A stretch of 17,809 bases of DNA from Aurantibrevibacter sp041749595. GTDB lineage: Bacteria > Bacteroidota > Bacteroidia > Flavobacteriales > Flavobacteriaceae. Each line of letters starts with the position of its first letter. Position 1 is the stretch's first letter. The stretch is taken from assembly GCA_041749595.1 (NCBI GenBank), contig JBGTBA010000162.1:1-17809 (forward strand), written 5' to 3'. Of this stretch, positions 1 through 8,721 are shown in pieces. The translations under genes and the position numbers were made by a program. The notes under the pieces are model-generated. The model saw only the letters and a list, made by a program, of their open reading frames with translations, ran no database searches and was not told the origin of the DNA.

Positions 1-1
1 C

Positions 2-2290
2 ACGATTCATGTTTTGGAAATAAAGGGACTTTCAGGTTCTTCCCCAGCCGAAGAAAGAAGCCTAGGTTTTCAACAGATCATGGTATCGTTTAAAGATGTT
101 TTCATAGATACAATAAACGGAGATTGGGAAAAGGAATCCATTCAAGAGAAATTTTTGAAATATCTGCTGGACGGAAATGAAGTGGATTTTGTGTTTGCCC
201 ATAATGACCGAATGGCAAAAGGAGCATGGGAAATAGCCAAAGAGCTTGGAGTTGAAAAAAAAATTCATTTCATAGGGGTAGATGGTCTAAATACCCCAAC
301 CGGCGGAATCAGGTTAGTTCAAGATGGCATTCTAAAGGCAACCGTACTTTACCCAACAGGTGGGGATGAAGCGATTAAGTTAGCCAAAAAAATACTCAAT
401 AGGGAAGATGTCCCTAAAGACAATATACTATCCACAACAATTATCAATAGGGTCAATGCTGAAATTATGCAAAACCAATTTGATAAAATAAATGAACAAC
501 AAGATCAGATTGAGGAGCAATTGACTGCTATTGGAAAACAAGAAGATCTATATTACTCACAAAATAACCTTCTCAAAGTAACTATGGCGCTTCTTGCCAT
601 TATATTTAGCCTAGCACTGTACAGTATTTATTCAATTTTTGCTATTCGAAGAAAAAACAGGTTATTGGAAGTAACCAATACTAAAATTACTATTCAAAGA
701 AATCAAATTGAGAAAATTGCCAATCAGATAAAAGTAAGCAATGAGGCAAAATTAAATTTCTTCACCGGTCTATCCCATGAATTCAAAACACCACTTACAC
801 TGATCCTAAGTGCAACGGAGTCCATTGGGGATATCGCGAAGGAAAAGGGATCTAAACTTCGAAATGAAATGGAATTAATCTATAATAACTCAAACCGATT
901 ATTAAAGCTCATCAATCAATTATTGGATTTTAGAAAACTGGAAGATCGCAAGTTTACGATTAAGGCTTCCAAAACCAATTTGTATAGTTTTTCGAAATCT
1001 ATTTTCAACGATTTTAAAAGAGAGGCTAAAAAAAGAAGTATAGGGTTTAAGCTGCATACCAACAATGAAGATTTAGAAATTTACCTGGATAGGAATTTAA
1101 TGGATAAGGTGTACTTTAATTTATTTTCGAATGCTTTTAAGTTTACACCTGATAACGGTAATATAGAAGTGGCAATTATTGATAACAAATCAGAAAATAT
1201 AGTTCGGATATTTTTTAAGGATACCGGAATTGGTATTCCAGAAAAGGAACTCAAAAATGTTTTTCAGCCCTTCTTTAAAGGTTCCAACAATAGGAAAAAC
1301 AGTTCGGGAATCGGACTCCATTTGAGTAAAGAGTTTATAGAAATGCACAAAGGTAGTATCGAGGTAAGAAGTTATCATGGTACTGAATTTGAGATTTGTC
1401 TCTATAAGGGTTCTGCACATTTTGATGAAAGGGAGCTTATTGAAGAACCTGACGTGATCGATAGTTCAATAATAGATTTTGGCACCAATTATAATGAGGA
1501 TGATACTTACCTTTTACAGACTGTGAGTAAAGAAAAAGAAACTTATTCCATATTGATAATTGAAGACAATAGGGATTTAGCTGTTTTCTTAAGGAATAAA
1601 TTGATTTTGGAATACGATATCCATCTTTCGGATGGACGGGATGCCATTGAAAAAACCTTAGAACTAATTCCGGATATAGTTTTGTGCGACATAAATCTAC
1701 CCGATAAAAATGGATTTGAGATATGCGGAATTTTAAAAAATGATTTGCGGACATCACACATACCCGTGATAATTTTAACCGCCCTAAGCAACAAAGAATC
1801 CTATCTTCAGGGATTAGAAGTAGGAGCAGATCTATATCTAACTAAACCTTTTAGTTTCTCTATTTTAATCCAGTCCATAAAATCGCTTTTGTACAACAGG
1901 GAGAAACTAAGATTTTATTTTACGAACAATCTTTATAAAATTCAGGGTTCAAGTGCTTTTGGGAATCTTGAACAGATTTTTATGCATAATCTTAACGAAT
2001 CGATCAATAAAAATATTGAAAATACCGACTTTACCGTTGAGCAACTTGCAGAAAGTCTTCATATTTCCAGAATACAACTTTACAGAAAGGTCAAAGCTAT
2101 GCTTGGCATTAACATCAGCGACTACATGGCCAACATTAGATTGGAAAAGGCAAAAGCAATGCTAGAAACCACTAATTTAAGTATTTCCGAAATAGCTTAT
2201 GCCAACGGCTTCTCTTCCCCAAACTACTTCTCAACTTCCTTTAAGCACAAGTATGCAGTTACCCCGGGAGCTTTTAGGAGGTCACTATAA
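2..2290 (+). CDS. Hybrid two-component system regulator (sugar-binding sensor, histidine kinase, receiver, AraC), 5' partial
   Basis: One-protein signalling system in the inner membrane that senses a periplasmic sugar and activates the adjacent transport/hydrolase operon. The frame is open to the left edge, so the signal peptide, first membrane segment and start are missing; the TTG at 14 is internal. In order: the C-terminal part of a LacI-like periplasmic binding domain (GSSPAEERS near the edge, FAHNDRMAKGA, FIGVDG), a short coiled coil, a TM segment around 570-650, a HisKA domain with SHEFKTP (phosphoacceptor His codon 776-778), an HATPase domain with NAFKFTPDNG, DTGIGIP and SGIGLHLSK, a receiver with Glu-Asp at 1562-1567, phosphoacceptor Asp at 1688-1690 and Lys at 1844-1846, and a C-terminal AraC HTH (about 2033-2287). 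Hybrid regulators with this binding-protein sensor, such as Bacteroides BT1754, bind fructose directly; the GH32 downstream fits that. The ligand is inferred, the domain layout is seen. Confidence 0.95.
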   Translation, partial: TIHVLEIKGLSGSSPAEERSLGFQQIMVSFKDVFIDTINGDWEKESIQEKFLKYLLDGNEVDFVFAHNDRMAKGAWEIAKELGVEKKIHFIGVDGLNTPTGGIRLVQDGILKATVLYPTGGDEAIKLAKKILNREDVPKDNILSTTIINRVNAEIMQNQFDKINEQQDQIEEQLTAIGKQEDLYYSQNNLLKVTMALLAIIFSLALYSIYSIFAIRRKNRLLEVTNTKITIQRNQIEKIANQIKVSNEAKLNFFTGLSHEFKTPLTLILSATESIGDIAKEKGSKLRNEMELIYNNSNRLLKLINQLLDFRKLEDRKFTIKASKTNLYSFSKSIFNDFKREAKKRSIGFKLHTNNEDLEIYLDRNLMDKVYFNLFSNAFKFTPDNGNIEVAIIDNKSENIVRIFFKDTGIGIPEKELKNVFQPFFKGSNNRKNSSGIGLHLSKEFIEMHKGSIEVRSYHGTEFEICLYKGSAHFDERELIEEPDVIDSSIIDFGTNYNEDDTYLLQTVSKEKETYSILIIEDNRDLAVFLRNKLILEYDIHLSDGRDAIEKTLELIPDIVLCDINLPDKNGFEICGILKNDLRTSHIPVIILTALSNKESYLQGLEVGADLYLTKPFSFSILIQSIKSLLYNREKLRFYFTNNLYKIQGSSAFGNLEQIFMHNLNESINKNIENTDFTVEQLAESLHISRIQLYRKVKAMLGINISDYMANIRLEKAKAMLETTNLSISEIAYANGFSSPNYFSTSFKHKYAVTPGAFRRSL

Positions 2291-2328
2291 ATCATAATAC
2301 TTAACATTACCTTAAGGTCTACTTTTTC

Positions 2329-2471
2329 TTGTAACAATTTTGAAAGTTGGGGTAACATAACTTAAACTGTTACCTAATCCCTAATTTTTATTTAGCATTT
2401 AATTAATTGATTTTCAATTAATTAAATGCTAAATTTAAGAATTCTTAATTAAATCATAATAAATTGTAACA
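2329..2471. promoter_or_regulatory. Cluster of GTAACA motifs, candidate regulator-binding region
   Basis: Four copies of GTAACA occur between the sensor gene and the transporter gene: 2331-2336 (within TTGTAACAA 2329-2337), 2352-2357, the reverse complement TGTTAC at 2368-2373, and 2466-2471. The second and third form an inverted repeat, GGTAACA-N10-TGTTACC (2351-2374), with arm centres about 17 bp apart. This is the expected place for the AraC domain of the upstream hybrid regulator to bind. The motif is seen; its role as an operator is inferred. No convincing full TAnnTTTG promoter box was found before the transporter; the nearest partial match is TACTTTAG at 2502-2509. Confidence 0.4.
2390..2434. 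repeat. Perfect 21-bp inverted repeat with 3-nt loop
   Basis: Arms 2390-2410 and 2414-2434 are exact reverse complements separated by TTT. The stem is almost entirely A/T (inner part TTAATTAATTGA) apart from a few G/C pairs. It lies 100 bp after the regulator stop codon and 100 bp before the transporter start. It lacks the G/C-rich stem and simple U-run of an intrinsic terminator, so it could be a bidirectional terminator, a cruciform or an operator. A second exact palindrome, TTAAGAATTCTTAA (2435-2448), abuts it. Confidence 0.85.
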
Positions 2472-2534
2472 TAATCAAAATAGCAGACTGAATTTTACGA
2501 ATACTTTAGCAAAAGTTGTTAAAGGAATTGGATT

Positions 2535-3929
2535 ATGAAAAAAATATGGATTTGGTCCATTACAGCAGCGTTGGCTGGTTTCCTGTTTGGCTTTGATACC
2601 GTGGTGATTTCTGGAGCTGATAAAAAGTTACAAATGCTATGGGGGTCATCTGATGTTTTTCATGGTACAATCGTTATGGCCATGGCTCTTTGGGGGACCG
2701 TTGTAGGGGCGTTGCTAGGAGGTATTCCTACCAATAGGATCGGAAGAAAAAAGACATTATTTTGGATAGGTATATTTTACACTATTTCAGCTTTTGGTTC
2801 CGCTTTGGCCAATGACCCAATAACCTTTGCCGTTTTTAGATTTATAGGAGGCTTAGGTGTAGGTGCTTCGACCATTGCAGCCCCTGCTTATATTTCTGAA
2901 ATAGCTCCTGCCAAGGATAGGGGAAAATTGGTCGGACTTTACCAATTCAATATTGTATTCGGAATTTTAATGGCATTCCTTTCCAATTATTTACTCAGTG
3001 GGGTTGGCGATAACGCATGGCGTTGGATGTTGGGTGTTGAGGCGATCCCCGCAATAATTTACACTCTTTTTATAGGTAGTGTTCCTCAAAGCCCTAGATG
3101 GCTACTTACCAAGCATAGGATTGTAGAAGCTAGAAACGTTCTTCAGTTAATTAACCCTGGTAAGGATATTGAAAAACTGATGCAAGAGATCAACCCTCAA
3201 AATGAAAGCAATAATCACAGGGATAATATTCGGGAGAATATTTTTATGAAGAAATATAGATATCCGCTGTTTCTTGCTTTTTCCATCGCCCTTTTTAACC
3301 AACTTTCAGGTATTAACGCCTTTCTATATTATGCACCTCGGATATTTCAAGAAGCTGGCCTAGAAGAAAGTACTGCTCTTCTGAGCAGCATAGGCATCGG
3401 TGCCATAAATTTGTTCTTTACCCTACTTGGCGTGTTTCTTATAGACAGGGTTGGAAGAAAACTTTTAATGTACATAGGTTCGATAGGATACATAGTTTCA
3501 TTGACCTTGGTCTCCTTTGCCTTTTTTCTGGAATGGGAGGGAATGACCGTTCCTGTCTTTTTGTTCCTGTTCATTGCTGCCCACGCCATTGGCCAAGGTA
3601 CGGTTATCTGGGTCTTTATTTCTGAAATATTTCCCAATCATTTGAGAGGCTCTGGACAGTCATTTGGAAGTTCCGTTCATTGGATATTAGCGGCAATAAT
3701 ACCCTCTCTTGTTCCATTCTTGTTTACGAAAATTGGAGCTGGCCCCGTATTTGCATTTTTTGCTTTTATGATGTTTCTACAACTTCTCTTTGTCGCTTTT
3801 GCCATGCCCGAAACAAAGGGAATCCAATTGGAAATTTTGAGCGGAACCCTAATCAACGGAAAGGGCAAAAAAAATATTTCCGCAAAGTTAAAAAAACAGG
3901 AGTCAGTAACTCAAAAACCATTTTTATGA
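2535..3929 (+). CDS. MFS sugar porter (likely fructose or other hexose importer)
   Basis: Inner-membrane transporter of the major facilitator superfamily, sugar porter family, probably a sugar:H+ symporter. It is 464 residues, the usual length, with 12 hydrophobic segments. Family signatures are in the right order: NRIGRKK (67-73) in the loop after TM2, PQSPRWL (184-190, where most members have PESPRWL) after TM6, NQLSG (255-259) in TM7, DRVGRK (304-309) after TM8, and PETKG (425-429) after TM12. The ATG at 2535 is preceded by AAAGGA at 2520-2525. The stop overlaps the GH32 start by ATGA, so the two are co-translated. Placed next to a GH32 and a fructose-type sensor, fructose is the most likely substrate; glucose or another hexose cannot be excluded from sequence alone. 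Confidence 0.92.
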   Translation: MKKIWIWSITAALAGFLFGFDTVVISGADKKLQMLWGSSDVFHGTIVMAMALWGTVVGALLGGIPTNRIGRKKTLFWIGIFYTISAFGSALANDPITFAVFRFIGGLGVGASTIAAPAYISEIAPAKDRGKLVGLYQFNIVFGILMAFLSNYLLSGVGDNAWRWMLGVEAIPAIIYTLFIGSVPQSPRWLLTKHRIVEARNVLQLINPGKDIEKLMQEINPQNESNNHRDNIRENIFMKKYRYPLFLAFSIALFNQLSGINAFLYYAPRIFQEAGLEESTALLSSIGIGAINLFFTLLGVFLIDRVGRKLLMYIGSIGYIVSLTLVSFAFFLEWEGMTVPVFLFLFIAAHAIGQGTVIWVFISEIFPNHLRGSGQSFGSSVHWILAAIIPSLVPFLFTKIGAGPVFAFFAFMMFLQLLFVAFAMPETKGIQLEILSGTLINGKGKKNISAKLKKQESVTQKPFL

Positions 3930-5545
3930 AAGAAACAAGTTTAACAAGGATGATCTCCCTTTTTTGTGTTGTGCTATTGTTTTCATGTAAACAAAATCAA
4001 GAAAAAGAGAGTAGTACGGAATTAAACACAAATCTGTCGCTTTCTGAGGAGAAGTTGTACCGCCCATTTTACCATTTTACCCCTAAAAAAGGTTGGATGA
4101 ACGACCCAAATGGAATGTTCTTCTACAACGGATACTATCATCTTTACTTTCAACACTATCCGGATGATAATGTATGGGGTCCAATGCATTGGGGACATGC
4201 CATAAGTACAGATTTACTAACATGGAGGGAACAGCCTATCGCGTTGCATCCGGATGAATTAGGGTATATTTTTTCAGGAAGTGCAGTAGTGGATGAACAC
4301 AATACATCAGGTTTTGGGAAAGACGGGATACCGCCCATCGTAGCAATTTTCACCTACCATGATCCTATAAAAGCCAAGGAAGGAAAAACAGATGCCCAAA
4401 CACAAGGTATTGCATATTCTTTAGATGAGGGACTTACCTTCATTAAGTATGAAGGGAATCCCGTTATCAATAATCCAGGAATTAATGATTTTAGAGATCC
4501 TAAGGTGTCGTGGCACGAGGATGATAAAAAATGGGTGATGGTTTTGGCTGCTCATGACCGGTTGAAGTATTATGAATCCAAAGATTTAAAAAAATGGAAG
4601 TTTTTGTCCGATTTTGGAGAGGATATAGACAAAAAAATAGGGGCTCATGGCGGTGTTTGGGAGTGCCCCGATCTTATTAAATTACCCGTAGAGGGAACCA
4701 ATGAATTTAAATGGGTTCAATTCGTTAGTATAAATCCAGGTGGTCCAAATGGAGGTAGCTCAACACAGTATTTTGTTGGTGATTTTGATGGAAAAACCTT
4801 TACAATGGATAAAGAATTTGAACTGGCACTCCAAAAGAGACACAATTTTTGGTTGGATTTTGGAAGGGACAATTATGCAGGGGTTACTTGGTCTAACATT
4901 GAAACCAAGGATAAAGGAAAATTGTTCATTGGCTGGATGTCAAATTGGGATTACGCGAACCAAGTGCCAACAGAAACTTGGCGAAGTGCCATGACCATTC
5001 CTAGAGAGTTGAAATTGGTAAAAGACAGCTTGACGCATCGAATTTCTTTTGCCCCTATCCAAAAGCTGTCGGAATTTAGTGGAAAGAAATATGCGAAAGA
5101 GGATATTATCATCCGAGGTGAGCAAAAACTAATAGATTCCGAACAAATAGATCTAACAAGGGCTGAAATTCATTTTACTATTGCCAATCCACTTAAGAAC
5201 AAATATACATTTAAACTTTCCAATCAAAATAATGAAGAACTTTTGTTTGGATATGACCATGTCCTTAAAAAATTCTTTTTAGATCGAAAAAAGGCGGGGA
5301 AAACGGATTTTTCCGAAAAATTCAGTGGCTCCATTTCGGTAGCCCCTAGAATAGGATCGTTTAAAAATCTTAGTGGTACCATCTTGTTGGATAAAACATC
5401 TATTGAGATTTTTTATGATGATGGCTTAACTGTAATGACCGGGATATTCTTTTTAACCTCGCCATTTAAAACCTTGTCAATTTCCTCCAATACTGAGGTC
5501 TTTGAACTAGAGCATATTGAAATCAATGAATTGAACTTTAACTAA
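3926..5545 (+). CDS. GH32 beta-fructosidase lipoprotein (levanase/inulinase/invertase type)
   Basis: Glycoside hydrolase family 32 enzyme that cleaves beta-linked fructose from levan, inulin, fructooligosaccharides or sucrose. The open frame extends back to 3680 inside the transporter gene, but the start at 3926 is right: it overlaps the upstream stop (ATGA) and gives a lipoprotein signal ending in the lipobox LFSC (Cys21). The 539-residue length fits. The catalytic set is complete: WMNDPNG with nucleophile Asp60, FRDP with transition-state stabiliser Asp191, and ECPDL with acid/base Glu246. QHYPDDNVWGPMHWGHA and FSGSAVVD follow the first motif as in the family. The N-terminal five-bladed propeller is followed by the GH32 C-terminal beta-sandwich (about 370-539). 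The residue after the lipid Cys is Lys and an acidic surface-export signal is not obvious, so periplasmic or surface location is open. Exo or endo action and linkage cannot be read here. Confidence 0.95.
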   Translation: MKETSLTRMISLFCVVLLFSCKQNQEKESSTELNTNLSLSEEKLYRPFYHFTPKKGWMNDPNGMFFYNGYYHLYFQHYPDDNVWGPMHWGHAISTDLLTWREQPIALHPDELGYIFSGSAVVDEHNTSGFGKDGIPPIVAIFTYHDPIKAKEGKTDAQTQGIAYSLDEGLTFIKYEGNPVINNPGINDFRDPKVSWHEDDKKWVMVLAAHDRLKYYESKDLKKWKFLSDFGEDIDKKIGAHGGVWECPDLIKLPVEGTNEFKWVQFVSINPGGPNGGSSTQYFVGDFDGKTFTMDKEFELALQKRHNFWLDFGRDNYAGVTWSNIETKDKGKLFIGWMSNWDYANQVPTETWRSAMTIPRELKLVKDSLTHRISFAPIQKLSEFSGKKYAKEDIIIRGEQKLIDSEQIDLTRAEIHFTIANPLKNKYTFKLSNQNNEELLFGYDHVLKKFFLDRKKAGKTDFSEKFSGSISVAPRIGSFKNLSGTILLDKTSIEIFYDDGLTVMTGIFFLTSPFKTLSISSNTEVFELEHIEINELNFN

Positions 5546-5556
5546 ATCTATTAATC

Positions 5557-8500
5557 ATGAAATTAAAACTATCCTTTTTATTACTGGTGTTTGCGTCTGG
5601 GGCTATAGCAGCCCAAGAGCGAATCACAGGTGCCGTTATCTCAGGAGATGACGGGATGCCCTTGGCGGGCGCCTCTGTTGTCGTAGCGGGCACTACAACA
5701 GGCACCACCACCGATTTTGATGGAAACTATGTTTTGGAAAACGTAGCCTCCAATGCCACCCTTTCTTTTAGCTATATCGGCTTTGTTGGGGTTCAGATTC
5801 CCTTAAACGGATCTACATCCCTCAATGTAACATTGCAAACCGACGCTCAACAGCTGGATGAAGTAATATTAACAGGTTATACCGCTCAACGAAAGGTAGA
5901 CATGACCGGGGCTATCGAAGTCATTGAAACAGAAGCGATAGAAGCCCAGTCCCTAAGTTCAGGTAACCCTATGCAAGCGTTGCAAGGTAGAGTGGCCGGC
6001 TTGTTTGTTGAAAAATCCGGTGATCCTTCGGGAGCAGCCAGCAGGATATTGATCAGAGGAGTCAATACATTAGGCGACAATAATCCACTTTATGTTATAG
6101 ATGGGGTACCTACTACAAGACCGGAAATATTCGCCAGCCTCAATTCCAGTTCAATTGAGTCTATCCAAGTGTTAAAAGACGCTTCCGCTTCCTCAATTTA
6201 TGGGGCACGGGCCAGTAATGGTGTTATTATTGTAACTACCAAAAGTGACTATAAATCCCTAAAGGGAAAAAAGTTTAATGTAACTATGAATTCTAATTTT
6301 TCAATATTGGACGAATCCAAAATGCGGATAAATATGCTCAATGCTCGAGAAAGAGGTGAGATACTTTGGCGAGCCTCTGTTAACGATGGGGCAGATCCAA
6401 ACGATGGTTTTGGCGATATTTATCAGTTTGATTGGAACGGTGATTTTAATACCCCTATCTTAAATGGTGTAACAGTACAGCCATTTGTGGGCGGCGATCC
6501 AAATGTACCCAGTGGAGATACCGACTGGCAGGATGTTGTTTACGAAACCGGTTATGTCTTTAACAACGAGGTTTCTATATCCGGAGGTGACGAAAATGGC
6601 TTTGTTAGCGCTAATTTTGGCCACCTCAGAAATACTGGGATATTGAAGGAGACCGGATATGAACGGTTCACGGGTGAACTTAATGCCAGTTATAACCTTT
6701 TTGACAATAAGGTTAAAGTTGGTGTTAACTCTAGATTTTCCACCTCAGATCAAACTAGGGCAGCAAGTGATGTTGGAGGTGCGCCCGTTCCTTTTCTTGC
6801 GCTGACTTTAGCGCCAACGATACCTGTTTTTACAAGTACTGGCGAATTTGCCGGGCCTCTAGGTGCAGGTCTATCGGACAGGAACAATCCACTTCTAATG
6901 CAGGTGCTAAACAAAGATGACAATGAGCAATTGACAAATCTCTTTGGCAGTATATATTTAGAATATAATATATTACCTAACTTGAAATTTAGAACTTCTG
7001 CTGGGCTCGATTATTCAGATTTTAAAGACAGGAATGTCGAAAAAAGGGTAAACAATGGTTTCGTAAACCGTACCGTCAATAGTCTTACCATAGAAAACAA
7101 CAATTTTAGGAGCCGAATTCTCACAAGTACTTTAAACTATAATTTTGAGATGGGAAACAACAAATTTGATGTCTTGCTTGGTTATGAAACTGTTGACAAT
7201 AAATTTGACAATACCATTTCAAGAGCGGAAGGGTTTGCCTTGGAAAACGACTCTTTTTTTGTTTTAAGTGCTGCAACCGGAAATAGAACCAATAGCGGAA
7301 CCGAGACATCTAGCCGTTTGATTTCCCAATTTGGAAAAATAGGATATACCTATGCAGATAAATACTTAGCGACCTTCACCTTGCGAAGAGATGGTTCATC
7401 ACGTTTCGGAGATGAAAACAGGTTTGGTTATTTCCCGGCGGCTTCGGTAGGCTGGAGATTAAATAGTGAGGATTTTTTAAAGGAAGTTAATTCTCTTTCC
7501 AATCTTAAGCTACGTGCAGGTTGGGGTAAAGTTGGTAACCAATCCATTTCGGACTTAGCACAGTTTGCCTTATTTGAGACGAGAGCTGGGACTAGAAGAT
7601 CTCAATTTACCGGTGATTTCTTCGATCAGTTCTTTAACATCGGAACTTCTTTCGACTTAAACGGCAATAATTCTGGCAACTTACCATCCGGTTTTGCCCA
7701 AGTGCAGGCCGCAAATCCGGATCTCAAATGGGAGACCACTGAAGAGTATAATGTGGGACTAGATTTTGGATTTTTAAAAAATTCCTTTACAGGATCATTT
7801 GATTATTTTTTCAGGGAAACCTCCGACATACTTATTACACCACCTATAGCATCTGCTGTTGGAGAGGGCCAACTTAGAGTCCTTAATGGTGCTACAACCG
7901 AGACCACCGGTTGGGAACTTTCTCTAGGCTATGCGAAAACATTGGCCAATGGATTTTCTTTCGGGATAACAACAAATTTCAGTTCCTTTGACGATGAAAT
8001 AACTGAACTACCCGAAGAGGTTCGGGCAGGATTCCCTGGAACAGCCAACAATTCTATACTTGGACAATCCCAATTTGCTGTTTTTGGTTTTAGAACGGAT
8101 GGTTTTTTCCAAAGTCAAGAGGATGTGGATAATCACGCCGATCAAGTAGCCGCAAGACCGGGCGGAATTAAATTCGTAGATCTTAATGGCGACGGTATCA
8201 TAAATCCGGACGATAGGGATTTTATAGGTAAAACTGTTCCAGACCTTGAATACGGAATACGAATAGATCTGGCCTATAAAAACTTTGATTTAAGTGCCTT
8301 CGGTTCCGGGGTTGCCGGTAGGGAAGGTATCGATAATTCTATTTTCTTTACCAATTTTGTTCCTGGCAGGGAAAACGGAACCCCAGCACTTTTTGGTGGG
8401 TGGACACCTCAAAATACCAATGCAAAAATACCTGCTCTTAGTTTAGTAAATAACAATATCGAGGTATCAGATTATATTTTAAGAAACAATTCTTATTTTA

Positions 8501-8709
8501 AATTAAGAAGTTTAGCGTTAGGTTATTCGTTGCCTGATGCTATCATAAACAAATGGGCCGGCATGCAAAAAATGCGTATTTATTTTCAGGCAGAAAACCT
8601 GTTTTGGGTCACCGATAATGAATTCGTGGGCAATGATCCGGAAAGGACAAACTTGAATACTATCCCTGTGCCACAAACCTTTTCTTTTGGTCTTAATGTT
8701 AATTTTTAA
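5557..8709 (+). CDS. SusC-like TonB-dependent outer-membrane transporter (SusC/RagA)
   Basis: Outer-membrane channel that takes up oligosaccharides with its SusD lid, powered by TonB. It is 1050 residues with a Sec signal peptide (MKLKLSFLLLVFASGAIAA, followed by QE), an N-terminal carboxypeptidase-regulatory-like beta domain (about 22-98; GTTTDFDGNYVL), a TonB-box-like DEVILTGYTAQRK at about residue 100, a plug with ILIRG and PLYVIDGVP, and the SusC signature IQVLKDASASSIYGARASNGVIIVTT split here over positions 6160-6240. A 22-strand-type barrel follows, with GRD/FGYFPAASVGWR and NPDLKWETTEEYNVG motifs, ending in Phe (FGLNVNF) as BAM substrates do. It starts 11 nt after the GH32 stop with an A/T-rich leader (TTAATCATG) like that of susD. 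The substrate is inferred from the GH32 to be a fructan or fructooligosaccharide. Confidence 0.96.
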   Translation: MKLKLSFLLLVFASGAIAAQERITGAVISGDDGMPLAGASVVVAGTTTGTTTDFDGNYVLENVASNATLSFSYIGFVGVQIPLNGSTSLNVTLQTDAQQLDEVILTGYTAQRKVDMTGAIEVIETEAIEAQSLSSGNPMQALQGRVAGLFVEKSGDPSGAASRILIRGVNTLGDNNPLYVIDGVPTTRPEIFASLNSSSIESIQVLKDASASSIYGARASNGVIIVTTKSDYKSLKGKKFNVTMNSNFSILDESKMRINMLNARERGEILWRASVNDGADPNDGFGDIYQFDWNGDFNTPILNGVTVQPFVGGDPNVPSGDTDWQDVVYETGYVFNNEVSISGGDENGFVSANFGHLRNTGILKETGYERFTGELNASYNLFDNKVKVGVNSRFSTSDQTRAASDVGGAPVPFLALTLAPTIPVFTSTGEFAGPLGAGLSDRNNPLLMQVLNKDDNEQLTNLFGSIYLEYNILPNLKFRTSAGLDYSDFKDRNVEKRVNNGFVNRTVNSLTIENNNFRSRILTSTLNYNFEMGNNKFDVLLGYETVDNKFDNTISRAEGFALENDSFFVLSAATGNRTNSGTETSSRLISQFGKIGYTYADKYLATFTLRRDGSSRFGDENRFGYFPAASVGWRLNSEDFLKEVNSLSNLKLRAGWGKVGNQSISDLAQFALFETRAGTRRSQFTGDFFDQFFNIGTSFDLNGNNSGNLPSGFAQVQAANPDLKWETTEEYNVGLDFGFLKNSFTGSFDYFFRETSDILITPPIASAVGEGQLRVLNGATTETTGWELSLGYAKTLANGFSFGITTNFSSFDDEITELPEEVRAGFPGTANNSILGQSQFAVFGFRTDGFFQSQEDVDNHADQVAARPGGIKFVDLNGDGIINPDDRDFIGKTVPDLEYGIRIDLAYKNFDLSAFGSGVAGREGIDNSIFFTNFVPGRENGTPALFGGWTPQNTNAKIPALSLVNNNIEVSDYILRNNSYFKLRSLALGYSLPDAIINKWAGMQKMRIYFQAENLFWVTDNEFVGNDPERTNLNTIPVPQTFSFGLNVNF

Positions 8710-8721
8710 ACTAATTAAATC

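Noticed and set aside
14..16. TTG as the start codon of the hybrid regulator
   Set aside because: The frame is open to the window edge and the sequence on both sides of this codon fits the middle of a sugar-binding domain, so the gene is truncated by the window.
3680..3925. In-frame extension of the GH32 reading frame into the transporter gene
   Set aside because: It overlaps the 3' end of a well-supported MFS gene in another frame, and the lipoprotein signal with its Cys begins only at the 3926 start.
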